This document shows positions 19,964-28,542 of a stretch of 64,000 nt of DNA, in pieces. The notes beneath the pieces were generated by a model that saw only the letters and a program-made list of their open reading frames with translations, did no database searches and was not told the origin of the DNA. The position numbers and the translations under genes were made by a program. The DNA is from Nocardioidaceae bacterium (GTDB taxonomy: Bacteria; Actinomycetota; Actinomycetes; Propionibacteriales; Nocardioidaceae), in assembly GCA_017744365.1 (NCBI GenBank), contig JAGIBL010000001.1:1237416-1301415 (forward strand). Direction: 5' to 3'. Each line of letters begins with the position of its first letter. The first letter of the stretch is position 1.

Positions 19964-22900
19964 TCCGGGTCCGCCCACGGCCCGATCGGGTTGCCGGTCC
20001 AGCGGGTGCGGTCGGGTACCGTCTCGCCGCGCATCACCAGCGAGACCGGGCCGACGGTGGCGTGCTTGCCGAGGGTGGCGGCCGGCAGGATCACGCTGTC
20101 CGGGCCGAGCGTCGCGCCGGCGCGCAGGGTGACCTTGTCCATGCGGAGCATCCGATCATGGAACAGGTGCGTCTGCACAACGCAGCCCTGGTTGACGGTC
20201 GCTCCGTCTCGCAGCTCGACCAGGTCGGCCTCGGGAAGCCAGTAGGTCTCGCACCACACGCCGCGTCCGATCGTCGCGCCCATCGAGCGCAGCCAGAGGT
20301 TCAGTATCCAGGACGCGGTCACCGGCCGGGCGAACCACGGCGCGGCCAGCACCTCGACGAAGGTGTCGGCCAGCTCGTTGCGCCACACGAACGAGCTCCA
20401 CAACGGGTGCCGGCCGGCCTTCACCCGGCCGACCAGGATCCACTTGGCGCCGGTCGCGATCGCCGCCGCGGCGACGCCGGCGGCGAGCAGCACCGGACCG
20501 GCCAGCAGCGCCGCGAGCCACCAGCCGGCGGCGTCCGCGAGCGCGACCAGGGTGACCGCGGCCGCCCACCACAGCACCAGGTTCACCAGCACCGGCAGCA
20601 GCCGGCACAGCTCGACCAGCGCGCGGGCCACCCGCAGCCTCGTCGGGGGCGCGTAGGTGCGGCTGTCGTCGGTCTCGTCGGCGGTGCGGCGCAGCTTGGT
20701 CGGCGGGCTGCCGATCCACGAGGTGCCCGCCTTCGCCTTCGTACGACGGGGCGCGGCCGACAGCACCGCGACCAGCCCCTGCTTGGGCACCTTCCGCCCG
20801 GGCGCCGCCATCCCGCTGTTGCCGACGAAGGCGTGCTTGCCGATCCGGACGTGGTCGACCCGGAACCAGCCGCCGCCCAGCTCGTAGCCACCGAGGAGGG
20901 TGTCGTCGGCCAGGAACGCACCCTCGTTGACGGTGGTGAGCTTGGGGATCAGCAGCACGGTGGAGGCCTCGACGTCCTTGCCGATCTTCGCGCCGAGCAG
21001 CCGCAGCCAGGCCGGCGTCAGCGAGGAGGCGTAGAGCGGGAAGAGCCAGCCGCGGGCCTCGTCGAGGATGCGCAGCGTGGTCCAGCCCTGCCAGGCCCGG
21101 CGTCCGTGCACCGGGTAGTGGCCGGCCTCCAGCCCCGCCGAGAGCAGCCGGACGGTGACCAGGACCAGCAGCGCGAGCACCAGCAGCCCGACGAGCCCGG
21201 CGAGCGGGAGCAGCCCGAGCGTGGTCCTGGCGAGCGCATCCAGGGAGTCGGCGTCGCGGACCGGACCCGCGACGAGCGCGAGCGCGACCAGCCCGGCGAG
21301 CAGCGGCGCCGCCCCGACGGCGATCCCGCTGGCGACGTAGGCCAGCAGCCAGGCCGGCTTGTTCGGCGGCGCCACGTCCTCCCAGGGACCGCGGCTGTGC
21401 CGGGCGGCCCGGATCGCCGGCGCGCCCGACCAGTACTCGCCCTTGCCCACGTCGGTGAGCACCGCGGACCCGGGCGCGACCTCCGCGCCCGCGCCGATCC
21501 GGGTGCCGCCGAGCACCAGGCTGCGCGCGCCGACGACGGCGTTCGCGCCGACCACGATCCTGCCCAGGTGGAAGTGGTCCCCGTCGAGCCAGTGCCCGGT
21601 CAGGTCCACCTCGGGCTCGATCGCGCACCCGTCGCCGAGCTCGAGCAGTCCGGTCACCGGGGGCACCGTGTGCAGGTCGACGTGGCGGCCGACGCGGGCG
21701 CCGAGCGCACGGGCGTACCAGCGGATCAGCGCCGCGCCGCCGAGGTTGACCGCGCCCAGCTCGTCGGCCAGCCGCTCGGCCAGCCAGACCCGCAGGTGCA
21801 CCTTGCCGCCACGTGGGTAGGTGCCCGGCTCGATGCCCGCGAGCACCAGCCGGGCGCCGAGCGCGGTGACCAAGATCCGCCCGGGCGGGAAGACCAGCAG
21901 CGTCCAGCCGAGCAGGACCCAGCCCCAGCCCGGCTTCGGCAGGAACGCCAGGTCGAGCAGGCCGCGGCCGACCAGGCAGGCCAGCGCCACCCAGACCACG
22001 AGACGCAGCCCGGAGACGGCCCGCAGCGGCAGCAGCGCGAGGCCCTGGCCGACCTGGGTCTTGCGCGGCACCGGCGCGACGGTCCGGTCCGAGCGGATCG
22101 CGGCGGCACCCTCGCCCAGGGAGTCGACCAGGGTGGCGAGCTTGTCCAGCCGCGGCGACTCGTAGACGTCGGCGACGGTGATCTCCGGGGTGCGCTCGCG
22201 CAGCCGGGAGACCAGCTGGGCGGCGGTGAGGCTGCCGCCGCCGAGGTCGAAGAAGTCGGTGTGCGCGTTCGGCACCTCGGCGCCGAGGATCTCTCCCCAC
22301 AGCTCGCGGATCCAGGCCTGGGTGCCGGCCAGCTCGGTGACCTCGCCGGCGCCGAGCGCGGGTGCCGGCCAGGGCAGCGCGTCCCGGTCGACCTTGCCCG
22401 AGGTTTGGGTGGGCAGGGTGTCGACGCCGACCAGCCGGGGCACCAGCGCCGCCGGCAGCGTGTCCCGCAGGGTGCCGAGCGCGACGTGCGCGTCGAAGTC
22501 CCCCGCGACGCTGACGTAGCCGACCAGCAGCTTGTTCCCGGACTTGGTGGACCGGACCGCGGCCGCGGCCGCGGTGACCCCGGGCAGCGCGAGCAGGGCG
22601 TTGTCGATCTCGCCGAGCTCGATGCGCCGCCCGCCGAACTTGATCTGGTCGTCAGCGCGGCCCAGGAACAGCAGGCCCTCCTCCTCGTACCGGACCAGGT
22701 CGCCGGTGCGGTAGGCGCGCTCCCAGCCGAGCGAGGGCATCGGCGCGTACTTCTCGGCGTCCTTGGCGGCGTCCAGGTACCGGGCCAGCCCGACCCCGCC
22801 GACGATGAGCTCGCCGGAGCCGCCCGGCCCGACCGGGTTGCCGTCGCCGTCGACCACGGCCAGGTCCCAGCCGTCCAGGGGCAGCCCGATCCGCACCGGC

Positions 22901-23814
22901 CCGGTGCGGCCCAGCCGCGCGCCGCAGGCGACCACGGTCGCCTCGGTCGGTCCGTAGGTGTTCCAGACCTCGCGTCCCGGCACCGCGAACCGCTCGCCGA
23001 TCTCGGGCGGGCAGGCCTCGCCGCCGAGGATGAGCAGCCGGACCCGGTCGAGCGCGTCGGCCGGCCACATGGCCACCAGCGTCGGGACGGTGGAGACCAC
23101 GGTGATCGCGTTCGCCACCAGCCACGGGCCCAGGTCGATGCCGCTGCGCACCAGCGAGCGCGGCGCCGGGACCAGGCACGCGCCGTGCGCCCAGGCCAGC
23201 CACATCTCCTCGCAGGAGGCGTCGAAGGCGACCGAGAGCCCGGCCATCACCCGGTCCCCCGCGGCGATCGGCTCGTCCTGCAGGAACATCCGGGACTCGG
23301 CGTCCACGAACGCGGCGGCGTTGCGATGGGTGACCGCGACGCCTTTGGGCGTGCCGGTGGAGCCGGAGGTGAAGATCACCCAGGCGTCGTCCTCGGGTCG
23401 CGGGCTCGGGTCGTCCTCGGGGGCCGGCGGCCGGGGCGCGGACGGCACCGGCACCAGGTCGTCCCCGAGGACGGCAGCGACGCCGGCCTCGGCGAAGACG
23501 GTGCGGGCCCGCTCGTCGGGGTCCTCGGCGTCGACCGGGACGTAGGAGGCGCCGGCGACCAGGACGCCCGCGATGGCGACGTACAGGTCGGTGGTGCCGG
23601 ACTTGATCCGGACGCCGACCCGGTCGCCGCGGCGGACACCGGCCAGCGCGAGTGCGGTGGCCACGTCCTCGGCGGCGGCCAGGAACTCGTCGTAGGTGAG
23701 CACCTCGGCGCCGTTGTCCAGGGCCGGCTGGTCGCCGTACTCCGCCACGGTCTCGAGCAGGATGTCGACGAGCGTGCGCGCCGCGGGCGCGTGCGCGGCG
23801 CGCAGCAGGGTCAC
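19960..23814 (-). CDS. Pls/PosA-type membrane non-ribosomal peptide synthetase
   Basis: The 1284-residue protein begins with an adenylation domain: FTSGSTGTPKG near 148, NTYGPTEATV near 290, YRTGDLVRY near 368, GRRIELGEID near 392 and TSGKVDRDALP near 473. A carrier domain follows, with FFDLGGGSLTAAQ near 522 carrying the phosphopantetheine Ser. The C-terminal 700 residues alternate about six transmembrane helices with three left-handed beta-helix-like domains. This A-T-(TM, C1-C2-C3) order is that of epsilon-poly-L-lysine synthetase Pls, which makes isopeptide homopolymers without a thioesterase. The monomer cannot be read with certainty. The start is GTG 23814, ten bases after the CHAD stop. 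Confidence 0.88.
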   Translation of the reverse strand: MTLLRAAHAPAARTLVDILLETVAEYGDQPALDNGAEVLTYDEFLAAAEDVATALALAGVRRGDRVGVRIKSGTTDLYVAIAGVLVAGASYVPVDAEDPDERARTVFAEAGVAAVLGDDLVPVPSAPRPPAPEDDPSPRPEDDAWVIFTSGSTGTPKGVAVTHRNAAAFVDAESRMFLQDEPIAAGDRVMAGLSVAFDASCEEMWLAWAHGACLVPAPRSLVRSGIDLGPWLVANAITVVSTVPTLVAMWPADALDRVRLLILGGEACPPEIGERFAVPGREVWNTYGPTEATVVACGARLGRTGPVRIGLPLDGWDLAVVDGDGNPVGPGGSGELIVGGVGLARYLDAAKDAEKYAPMPSLGWERAYRTGDLVRYEEEGLLFLGRADDQIKFGGRRIELGEIDNALLALPGVTAAAAAVRSTKSGNKLLVGYVSVAGDFDAHVALGTLRDTLPAALVPRLVGVDTLPTQTSGKVDRDALPWPAPALGAGEVTELAGTQAWIRELWGEILGAEVPNAHTDFFDLGGGSLTAAQLVSRLRERTPEITVADVYESPRLDKLATLVDSLGEGAAAIRSDRTVAPVPRKTQVGQGLALLPLRAVSGLRLVVWVALACLVGRGLLDLAFLPKPGWGWVLLGWTLLVFPPGRILVTALGARLVLAGIEPGTYPRGGKVHLRVWLAERLADELGAVNLGGAALIRWYARALGARVGRHVDLHTVPPVTGLLELGDGCAIEPEVDLTGHWLDGDHFHLGRIVVGANAVVGARSLVLGGTRIGAGAEVAPGSAVLTDVGKGEYWSGAPAIRAARHSRGPWEDVAPPNKPAWLLAYVASGIAVGAAPLLAGLVALALVAGPVRDADSLDALARTTLGLLPLAGLVGLLVLALLVLVTVRLLSAGLEAGHYPVHGRRAWQGWTTLRILDEARGWLFPLYASSLTPAWLRLLGAKIGKDVEASTVLLIPKLTTVNEGAFLADDTLLGGYELGGGWFRVDHVRIGKHAFVGNSGMAAPGRKVPKQGLVAVLSAAPRRTKAKAGTSWIGSPPTKLRRTADETDDSRTYAPPTRLRVARALVELCRLLPVLVNLVLWWAAAVTLVALADAAGWWLAALLAGPVLLAAGVAAAAIATGAKWILVGRVKAGRHPLWSSFVWRNELADTFVEVLAAPWFARPVTASWILNLWLRSMGATIGRGVWCETYWLPEADLVELRDGATVNQGCVVQTHLFHDRMLRMDKVTLRAGATLGPDSVILPAATLGKHATVGPVSLVMRGETVPDRTRWTGNPIGPWADPE

Positions 23815-23824
23815 CGGCGGATCT

Positions 23825-24754
23825 TCACCGGTCGAGGTGAACGGCAGGTGACCGGCGAGCCAGCCGGCGTGCTGCTCGCCGTACGCGCTCCACGCCCGCG
23901 GGCAGCGTGGCCCGCACCGACGCGGCGAGCTCGCGCTGCGAGGCGGCGAGGTCGCCGGCCAGGCCGGCCAGCCGCGGCGCCTGGCTGCCGATCCGGTCCA
24001 GCACGCCCGCGGTCACCACCGCGTCCTGGTACTCGCCGAGCAGGTCCTGCAGCTCCTCGAGCGCGTGCACCACCCGGCCGCCGCCGGACCCGGCCGGGAG
24101 CGCCTCGACCGCGCTGTCGCGCAGCGAGGTGACGGCGTACCGGACCCGCTTCACCCGCTTGCGGAGCTGGTGCAGCCGGTGGTCGTCGCCCTGCCTGACC
24201 GCCGTCCGGCCCTTCTCCACCAGCTGGCCGAGGCGGTCCCCCGTCCGGGCCACCAGCTTCTCCGGGTCGCTCTCCCCGGCCAGCGAGCCCAGCCGGACCT
24301 GGCCGAGCTCGGCGACCAGCTTGTCCAGCCGCGGGTCCGCCAGCGCGTCCCGCGCCCGGTCCCAGGTCGGCTCGTCGGCCGCGTCCAGGGCGGCGAGCAG
24401 CTCCTCGCCCCCGTCGTCGCCGCCGGGATGGCCGTGGATGGCGGAGGTGACGCGGGAGCGGACCACCTGCGCGTCCCGGGCCCCGCCGAGCTCGCCGGCG
24501 AACCAGCGCAGCTCGTCCTCCAGCGCCTTGGCGGCATCGCCGTCGAGCAGCGGGCGGAAGACGACCAGGGTGCTGCGCAGCTTGCGCAGTGCGACCCGCG
24601 CGTCGTGCACCGAGCCGGGCAGGTCGTGACGGAGGTCGTCGATCGCGGCGAGCACCGCCAGCGACTGGTCCTCGACCAGCCGTGCCAGGGGCTTGTCCTG
24701 CTGCTCGGGTGAGGCCGTGTCAGGCACTCCCGCGGACCAGCCGGTCGGCAGCAT
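23825..24754 (-). CDS. CHAD-domain protein
   Basis: The 309-residue helical protein has two CHAD repeats with conserved basic and His residues: VHDARVALRKLRSTLVVFRP (first half, about 49-68) and HRLHQLRKRVKRVRY (second half, about 190-205). Each is followed by a long helix ending in ELGGARDAQVV or LGEYQDAVVTA. CHAD domains bind inorganic polyphosphate in studied cases. No CYTH domain is fused, although CYTH-CHAD fusions are common. The gene lies ten bases upstream of the Pls-like synthetase. The start is ATG 24754 or GTG 24727; the latter leaves a smaller overlap with the upstream gene. Confidence 0.87.
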   Translation of the reverse strand: MLPTGWSAGVPDTASPEQQDKPLARLVEDQSLAVLAAIDDLRHDLPGSVHDARVALRKLRSTLVVFRPLLDGDAAKALEDELRWFAGELGGARDAQVVRSRVTSAIHGHPGGDDGGEELLAALDAADEPTWDRARDALADPRLDKLVAELGQVRLGSLAGESDPEKLVARTGDRLGQLVEKGRTAVRQGDDHRLHQLRKRVKRVRYAVTSLRDSAVEALPAGSGGGRVVHALEELQDLLGEYQDAVVTAGVLDRIGSQAPRLAGLAGDLAASQRELAASVRATLPAGVERVRRAARRLARRSPAVHLDR

Positions 24755-24932
24755 CGCGCTCGACCAGGATCTCGACGAAGTCGCGGATCCGCGCTCCGTC
24801 GAACTGGTGGTAGGTGGAGACGACCACGTCGGTCACCCGCTGGGCCGGGACGTCGGGGAACCGGCTCGTCAGGCGGTCACTCACGTGCGTCAGCACGCGG
24901 GTCTCCTCGCTAGCGTCATCGCTCGGGGCCAT
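24720..24932 (-). CDS. Three-helix-bundle dimerization domain protein
   Basis: The 70-residue protein is predicted to form three helices. Its pattern (RVLTHVSDRLTSRFPDVP, VTDVVVSTYHQFDGARIRDFVEILVER) fits the small three-helix-bundle dimerization family of actinobacteria, often listed as DUF3562. It overlaps the start of the CHAD gene and is probably the first gene of that operon. No ribosome binding site is obvious and the function is unknown. Confidence 0.75.
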   Translation of the reverse strand: MAPSDDASEETRVLTHVSDRLTSRFPDVPAQRVTDVVVSTYHQFDGARIRDFVEILVERDAADRLVRGSA

Positions 24933-24993
24933 GGTTCATCGTGGATCACCGTGCTCGGTGCGCCAAGTGAACAATGGGTGAACAGCGCCTGCT

Positions 24994-25099
24994 GCCCTCG
25001 CTCTGCTCGGGCGGCTGTGCCGCCCTGAAGGGTCCTGCTTCCCTCGTCGCCGGCTCACTGCGCTCGCCGTGGCTCCTCAGTCCAGCCGGACCCGGCGGC
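24994..25099. repeat. 106-base dispersed repeat, copy 2
   Basis: It matches 13734-13839 over the full 106 bases with 5 substitutions and no gaps, in the same orientation. It lies between the three-helix-bundle gene and the small Cys-rich gene. The copy ends sharply at both sides, where similarity to copy 1 stops, which supports a mobile or REP-like unit. Confidence 0.85.
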
Positions 25100-25107
25100 A
25101 CACCGAA

Positions 25108-25221
25108 TCAGCGGCGCGGAACCTCGCAGCCGCAGCGCGGGCAGTGCTCCCGGTCGCAGCCGTCGAGGTCCTGACCGCAGCCGCACACGACCGCTTCGAT
25201 GCGATCCACGGTGATGGTCAT
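25108..25221 (-). CDS. Tiny Cys-rich (zinc-ribbon-like) protein, 37 residues
   Basis: This short frame encodes 37 residues with six Cys at positions 13, 15, 22, 27, 30 and 32 (CGCG, CD, CPRCGC), a spacing suited to one or two zinc sites. A strong GAGGAG ribosome binding site lies six bases before ATG 25221. The start and stop are clean, and Cys density is far above chance for this GC content. No family is recognised. It may be a small regulatory or metal-buffering protein. Confidence 0.7.
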   Translation of the reverse strand: MTITVDRIEAVVCGCGQDLDGCDREHCPRCGCEVPRR

Positions 25222-25401
25222 CGTTCGCTCCTCGTTTGGCTCTCGTTCCAAGAAACGACCGGAACCGGTGAAAGATGACGTGTTTTCACCGCAATTGGCC
25301 CGTTCGGGCTATCCGATCCCCTCTGAAGAGAGGAGCGCGCGAGGAGTGCATGAGATACCTCGTCGCGGGTACGGGCTGGCCGTCCCGAGGAGGTGGGTGT
25401 C

Positions 25402-25578
25402 ATGAGCTCGACGACCGGAGCGGTGATCCTGCTGGTGGTGCTGGCAGCGGTCCTGGCGATCGCCTTCGTGGCGTTCTGGGTGCGCGACAAGCAGCGGGCC
25501 GACGAGGAGAAGCACGACCTGGGCCGGATCCAGCAGGAGCCGACCCACACCGACGCCGAGCACCGGCACCCGTCCTGA
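25402..25578 (+). CDS. Small single-pass membrane protein, 58 residues
   Basis: The 58-residue protein has one transmembrane helix at about residues 7-28 (AVILLVVLAAVLAIAFVAFWV) and a charged cytoplasmic tail. AGGAGG at 25386-25391 favours ATG 25402 over the in-frame GTG at 25393. A rho-independent-type hairpin follows 15 bases after the stop. The 180 bases upstream hold no other gene. The function is unknown. Confidence 0.7.
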   Translation: MSSTTGAVILLVVLAAVLAIAFVAFWVRDKQRADEEKHDLGRIQQEPTHTDAEHRHPS

Positions 25579-25593
25579 GCGGACCCCAGATCG

Positions 25594-25633
25594 GGAGCCT
25601 GGCGAGCCGCACCTCGCCAGGCTCCTCTCTCTC
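25594..25633. terminator. Bidirectional terminator hairpin
   Basis: Perfect 13-base arms at 25594-25606 and 25613-25625 (GGAGCCTGGCGAG and its complement) enclose a 6-base loop. A TCTCTCTC tract follows on the plus strand. It separates the small membrane protein gene from the convergent hydroxy-acid oxidase gene. Confidence 0.85.
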
Positions 25634-25639
25634 AGCGGT

Positions 25640-26929
25640 TCACCAGCGGTACGACGGGTTGGGGACGACCAGGTCGCGGGTGATCGCGTCCAGGTCGGCC
25701 GCTCCGGCCAGCGCCATGGTCAGGTCGAGCTCGGCGACCACGTTGGCGAGCACCTCGGCCACACCGCGCTCCCCGGCCAGCGCCAGCCCGTACATGTAGG
25801 GCCGCCCGAGCAGCACCGCGTCCGCGCCCAGGGCCAGGGCGGTGAACACGTCGGCACCGGTGCGGATGCCGCTGTCCAGCAGCAGCGTGGCCTCGGCGCC
25901 GACCCGCTCGCGAATGGCGATGAGCGCGTCCAGCGAGGCGATCGCGTTGTCGACCTGACGGCCGCCGTGGTTGGAGACCACGACCGCGTCCACCCCGGCG
26001 TCGAGGGCCCGCTGGGCGTCGTCCGGATGCAGGATGCCCTTGAGCACGACCGGAAGCCGGGTGCGCTCGCGCAGCGTGGCCAGGTGCTCCCAGGACAGGC
26101 CCGGGTTGGAGTAGATGTCGAGGAACGTCTCCACCGCGGCCCGCGGTTCCGGTGAGCGCAGGTTGGCCAGGAACCTGCCCGGGTACTGCCGGGTCATCGA
26201 CAGCAGCGTGCGGATCGCGCCGAGGGTGACCTGGACGTCCTGCTTGTCCTTCGACGCGGTCCGGGCGCGGACGACCTCGGTGAAGTGCGGGTCCGAGGTG
26301 TACTGCGCGATCCCGATGCCCTGGCTGAACGGCAGCGAGCCCAGGGTCAGGTCCTGGGGACGCCAGCCGAGCATGGTGGTGTCGAGGGTGACCACCAGCG
26401 CACCCGCGCCGATCGCCTCGGCCCGCTGGATCGTCGAGTCGACCAGGTCCTCGTCGGTGCTCCAGTACAGCTGCACCCAGCGCGGGGTCTCCCCCATCGC
26501 CGCCGCGGTCTCCTCCATCGGGTTGCAGCCCTGGTGCGAGAACACGTACGGCAGCCCCTGGCTCGCCGCGGCCCGGGCGATCTTGACGTCGCTGTCGGCG
26601 CCCATGAGCGCGCCGGCGCCGACCGGGGCGAGCAGGACCGGTGCGGGCAGTCGGGTGCCGAGCAGGTCGAGGGACAGGTCGCGGGTGAGGTTGCCGTGCA
26701 GCATCCGCGGCACGATCGCCCAGCGCTCGAAGGCGGCCCGGTTGTTCCGCATCGTCCGGCCCTCGCCGGCACCGCCCGCGACGTAGGCCCAGGCGACGTC
26801 GCTGCTGACCTGCTGCGCGGCCTCCTCGAGCCCGGCGAAGTCGGCGGGGACGGCGGGCCGGCGGCCGAGCGCGCCACCGCGGTAGATCTCCGTCTGCCGG
26901 GCGCGGCCCGGACCCGTGGGGCTCGTCAT
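25640..26929 (-). CDS. FMN-dependent alpha-hydroxy-acid oxidase, lactate 2-monooxygenase-like
   Basis: The 429-residue protein has the FMN alpha-hydroxy-acid dehydrogenase barrel. Features are APVLLAPVGAGALM near residues 85-98, the active-site block VVSNHGGRQVDNA with the base His near 320, and the flavin-phosphate region LDSGIRTGADVFTALALGADAVLLGRPY (about 345-372). Length and N-terminus fit lactate 2-monooxygenase, which oxidises L-lactate to acetate and CO2; lactate oxidase or dehydrogenase are alternatives. ATG 26929 follows AGGAGG and overlaps the stop of the upstream methyltransferase gene (ATGA), so they form an operon. Confidence 0.88.
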   Translation of the reverse strand: MTSPTGPGRARQTEIYRGGALGRRPAVPADFAGLEEAAQQVSSDVAWAYVAGGAGEGRTMRNNRAAFERWAIVPRMLHGNLTRDLSLDLLGTRLPAPVLLAPVGAGALMGADSDVKIARAAASQGLPYVFSHQGCNPMEETAAAMGETPRWVQLYWSTDEDLVDSTIQRAEAIGAGALVVTLDTTMLGWRPQDLTLGSLPFSQGIGIAQYTSDPHFTEVVRARTASKDKQDVQVTLGAIRTLLSMTRQYPGRFLANLRSPEPRAAVETFLDIYSNPGLSWEHLATLRERTRLPVVLKGILHPDDAQRALDAGVDAVVVSNHGGRQVDNAIASLDALIAIRERVGAEATLLLDSGIRTGADVFTALALGADAVLLGRPYMYGLALAGERGVAEVLANVVAELDLTMALAGAADLDAITRDLVVPNPSYRW

Positions 26930-28038
26930 GGCTTCCTCCTGAGCAGGACCAGGACCTCGGCGTGCGAGGTCTGCGGGAACATGTCGAACACCTTCCCCCG
27001 TACGGCGTGCAACGACGGCATCGCGGCCAGGTCCCGGGCCAGCGACTCGGGGTTGCAGCTGGAGTAGAGCACGTGCTCCACCCCGCTGCCCTCCAGCCAC
27101 CCCGCCAGCTCCGGGCCGATGCCCCGCCGCGGCGGGTTGACCACGACCAGGTCCGGGACGTCCACCCGGGCGAGGGCCCACGCCGTCGCGTCACCGGTCT
27201 CGAACGTCGCCTCCCCGCCGGCGAGACGAGACGTCTCGTTCCCGCTGGCGACGGCCTCGGCACTGGTCTCGATGCCGGTCACCTGGCGGCCGGGTGCGGC
27301 GAGGTGCAGGGCGAAGCCTCCGACGCCGCAGTAGAGGTCCCAGATCCTTCTCGGTTCCAGGGTGCCGACCCACGCGGCGGCCTCGCGGTAGAGCGCGGCA
27401 GCCACGGCCGTGTTGGTCTGGAAGAAGCTCTGCGGGCGCAGCAGCAGGTCCAGCCCGTTGACCCGCATGGTCAGCGCGGCGGCGTCGGTGAGCACGATCT
27501 CGTCGTGGCCCTCGATGATCGCCTTGTGCTCGGGCTGCAGGTTGACCGACGCGACCACGAGCCCGGGCAGCCGCTCGACCAGCCAGGGCAAGTACTTGCG
27601 GATCCGGGTCACCGGCTCCTGGGAGCGGCAGACGAACCGGACCATCAGCTCGTGCGACGGCGCGGCGGTGACGAGCAGGTACTTCAGCTCGCCGCGCCGC
27701 GTGGAGAGGTCGTACGGCGTGAGCGCGGCCCGCGTGACGAAGGCGGCCAGCACCGGCAGCGCGTCCTGGATCGGCTGCTCGTGGAGGCCGCAGTCGCGCA
27801 GGTCGACGCCGAGCCCGTCTGGTCCGAGGATGCCGAGGACCGGCTCCTCGGCGGTGCCGGTGACGACCATCTTGGCCTTGTTGCGGAAGCCGCTCTGCGC
27901 GCTCGCGAACGGCTCGTCGAAGGCGACGTCGATGCGCGTCGTCACCTCGGCCTGCTTGGCGGCCAGCTGCTCGTCGTACGGGCGCGGCAGCCAGGTGCAG
28001 GACCGGCAGCGGCCGGCGTCGTAGTGGTGGCAGTCCAT
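26926..28038 (-). CDS. rlmC: 23S rRNA (uracil-C5)-methyltransferase, RlmC/RumB-like
   Basis: The 370-residue RumA/TrmA-family enzyme methylates uracil in 23S rRNA. An N-terminal Cys cluster (C3, C11, C14 and one in DCGLHEQP near 87) would hold a [4Fe-4S] cluster. The SAM site is WDLYCGVGGFALHLA (about 240), the NPPRRG motif is near 300, and the catalytic Cys is in YSSCNPESLARD near 325. The short N-terminus without a TRAM domain fits RlmC rather than RlmD. The ATG start (28038) has no strong ribosome binding site. Confidence 0.9.
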   Translation of the reverse strand: MDCHHYDAGRCRSCTWLPRPYDEQLAAKQAEVTTRIDVAFDEPFASAQSGFRNKAKMVVTGTAEEPVLGILGPDGLGVDLRDCGLHEQPIQDALPVLAAFVTRAALTPYDLSTRRGELKYLLVTAAPSHELMVRFVCRSQEPVTRIRKYLPWLVERLPGLVVASVNLQPEHKAIIEGHDEIVLTDAAALTMRVNGLDLLLRPQSFFQTNTAVAAALYREAAAWVGTLEPRRIWDLYCGVGGFALHLAAPGRQVTGIETSAEAVASGNETSRLAGGEATFETGDATAWALARVDVPDLVVVNPPRRGIGPELAGWLEGSGVEHVLYSSCNPESLARDLAAMPSLHAVRGKVFDMFPQTSHAEVLVLLRRKP

Positions 28039-28061
28039 CGCGCAGCGAATGCTACGCGTGG

Positions 28062-28490
28062 CTACTTCTTCGAAGCCCGCACCAGCGCGGTGAGCAGGCC
28101 GCGCGCGACCGCGGCGGCGGCGCCCTTCTCGACCAGCGGCACCCGCTCGTCGATCGTGACCGTGTAGTCGATCCGGGTGCCCGCACCGGCCGGGGTCAGC
28201 ACGACGTCGCCGCCGTAGTTCTTGAACGGCACCCCGGCGAGCGCGCGGTAGCCGAGCCGCCGGCCGGGCTCGAACGCGGTCACCTCCTCGACGATCGCCG
28301 GCGCCGGGCCGGGCGCGGTGATCCGTCGTACGGCGCCGAGGCCGTTGCGCTCCGGAGCCCCGGGCTTCTCCAGCCGGACCGTGATGCCCGGACCCCACGA
28401 GGACATGCCCTCGTGGTCGGCGAGCACGGCCCAGACGTGGTCGACGGGACGGGCAACGGTGGCGGACGCGGTCACGCGGGTCTGCGACAT
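28062..28490 (-). CDS. SRPBCC family protein (START/Bet v1 fold)
   Basis: The 142-residue protein has the Polyketide_cyc2-like layout: an N-terminal strand (VTASATVARPVDHVWAVLAD), a W-G-P segment near 32-35, and a long C-terminal helix ending RGLLTALVRASKK. This fold binds hydrophobic ligands, and no catalytic residue can be assigned. It starts at ATG 28490 and ends 23 bases before the rlmC-like start. The context gives no clear substrate. Confidence 0.8.
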   Translation of the reverse strand: MSQTRVTASATVARPVDHVWAVLADHEGMSSWGPGITVRLEKPGAPERNGLGAVRRITAPGPAPAIVEEVTAFEPGRRLGYRALAGVPFKNYGGDVVLTPAGAGTRIDYTVTIDERVPLVEKGAAAAVARGLLTALVRASKK

Positions 28491-28542
28491 GCCTGCGAGG
28501 CTGCCAGGCGAGCGGACCCTCTGGCTAGGGCGCAGATCACCT

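Noticed and set aside
20062-24132. Open frame of about 1356 codons opposite the Pls-like synthetase
   Set aside because: It has no recognisable domain and spans the ends of two well-supported genes on the other strand, so it is an antisense shadow.
25222-25401. Possible stress-sigma promoter (GTTT and GGGCTAT elements) upstream of the small membrane protein
   Set aside because: The spacing between the two elements is about 20 bases, longer than usual for such promoters, so it is not reported as a feature.
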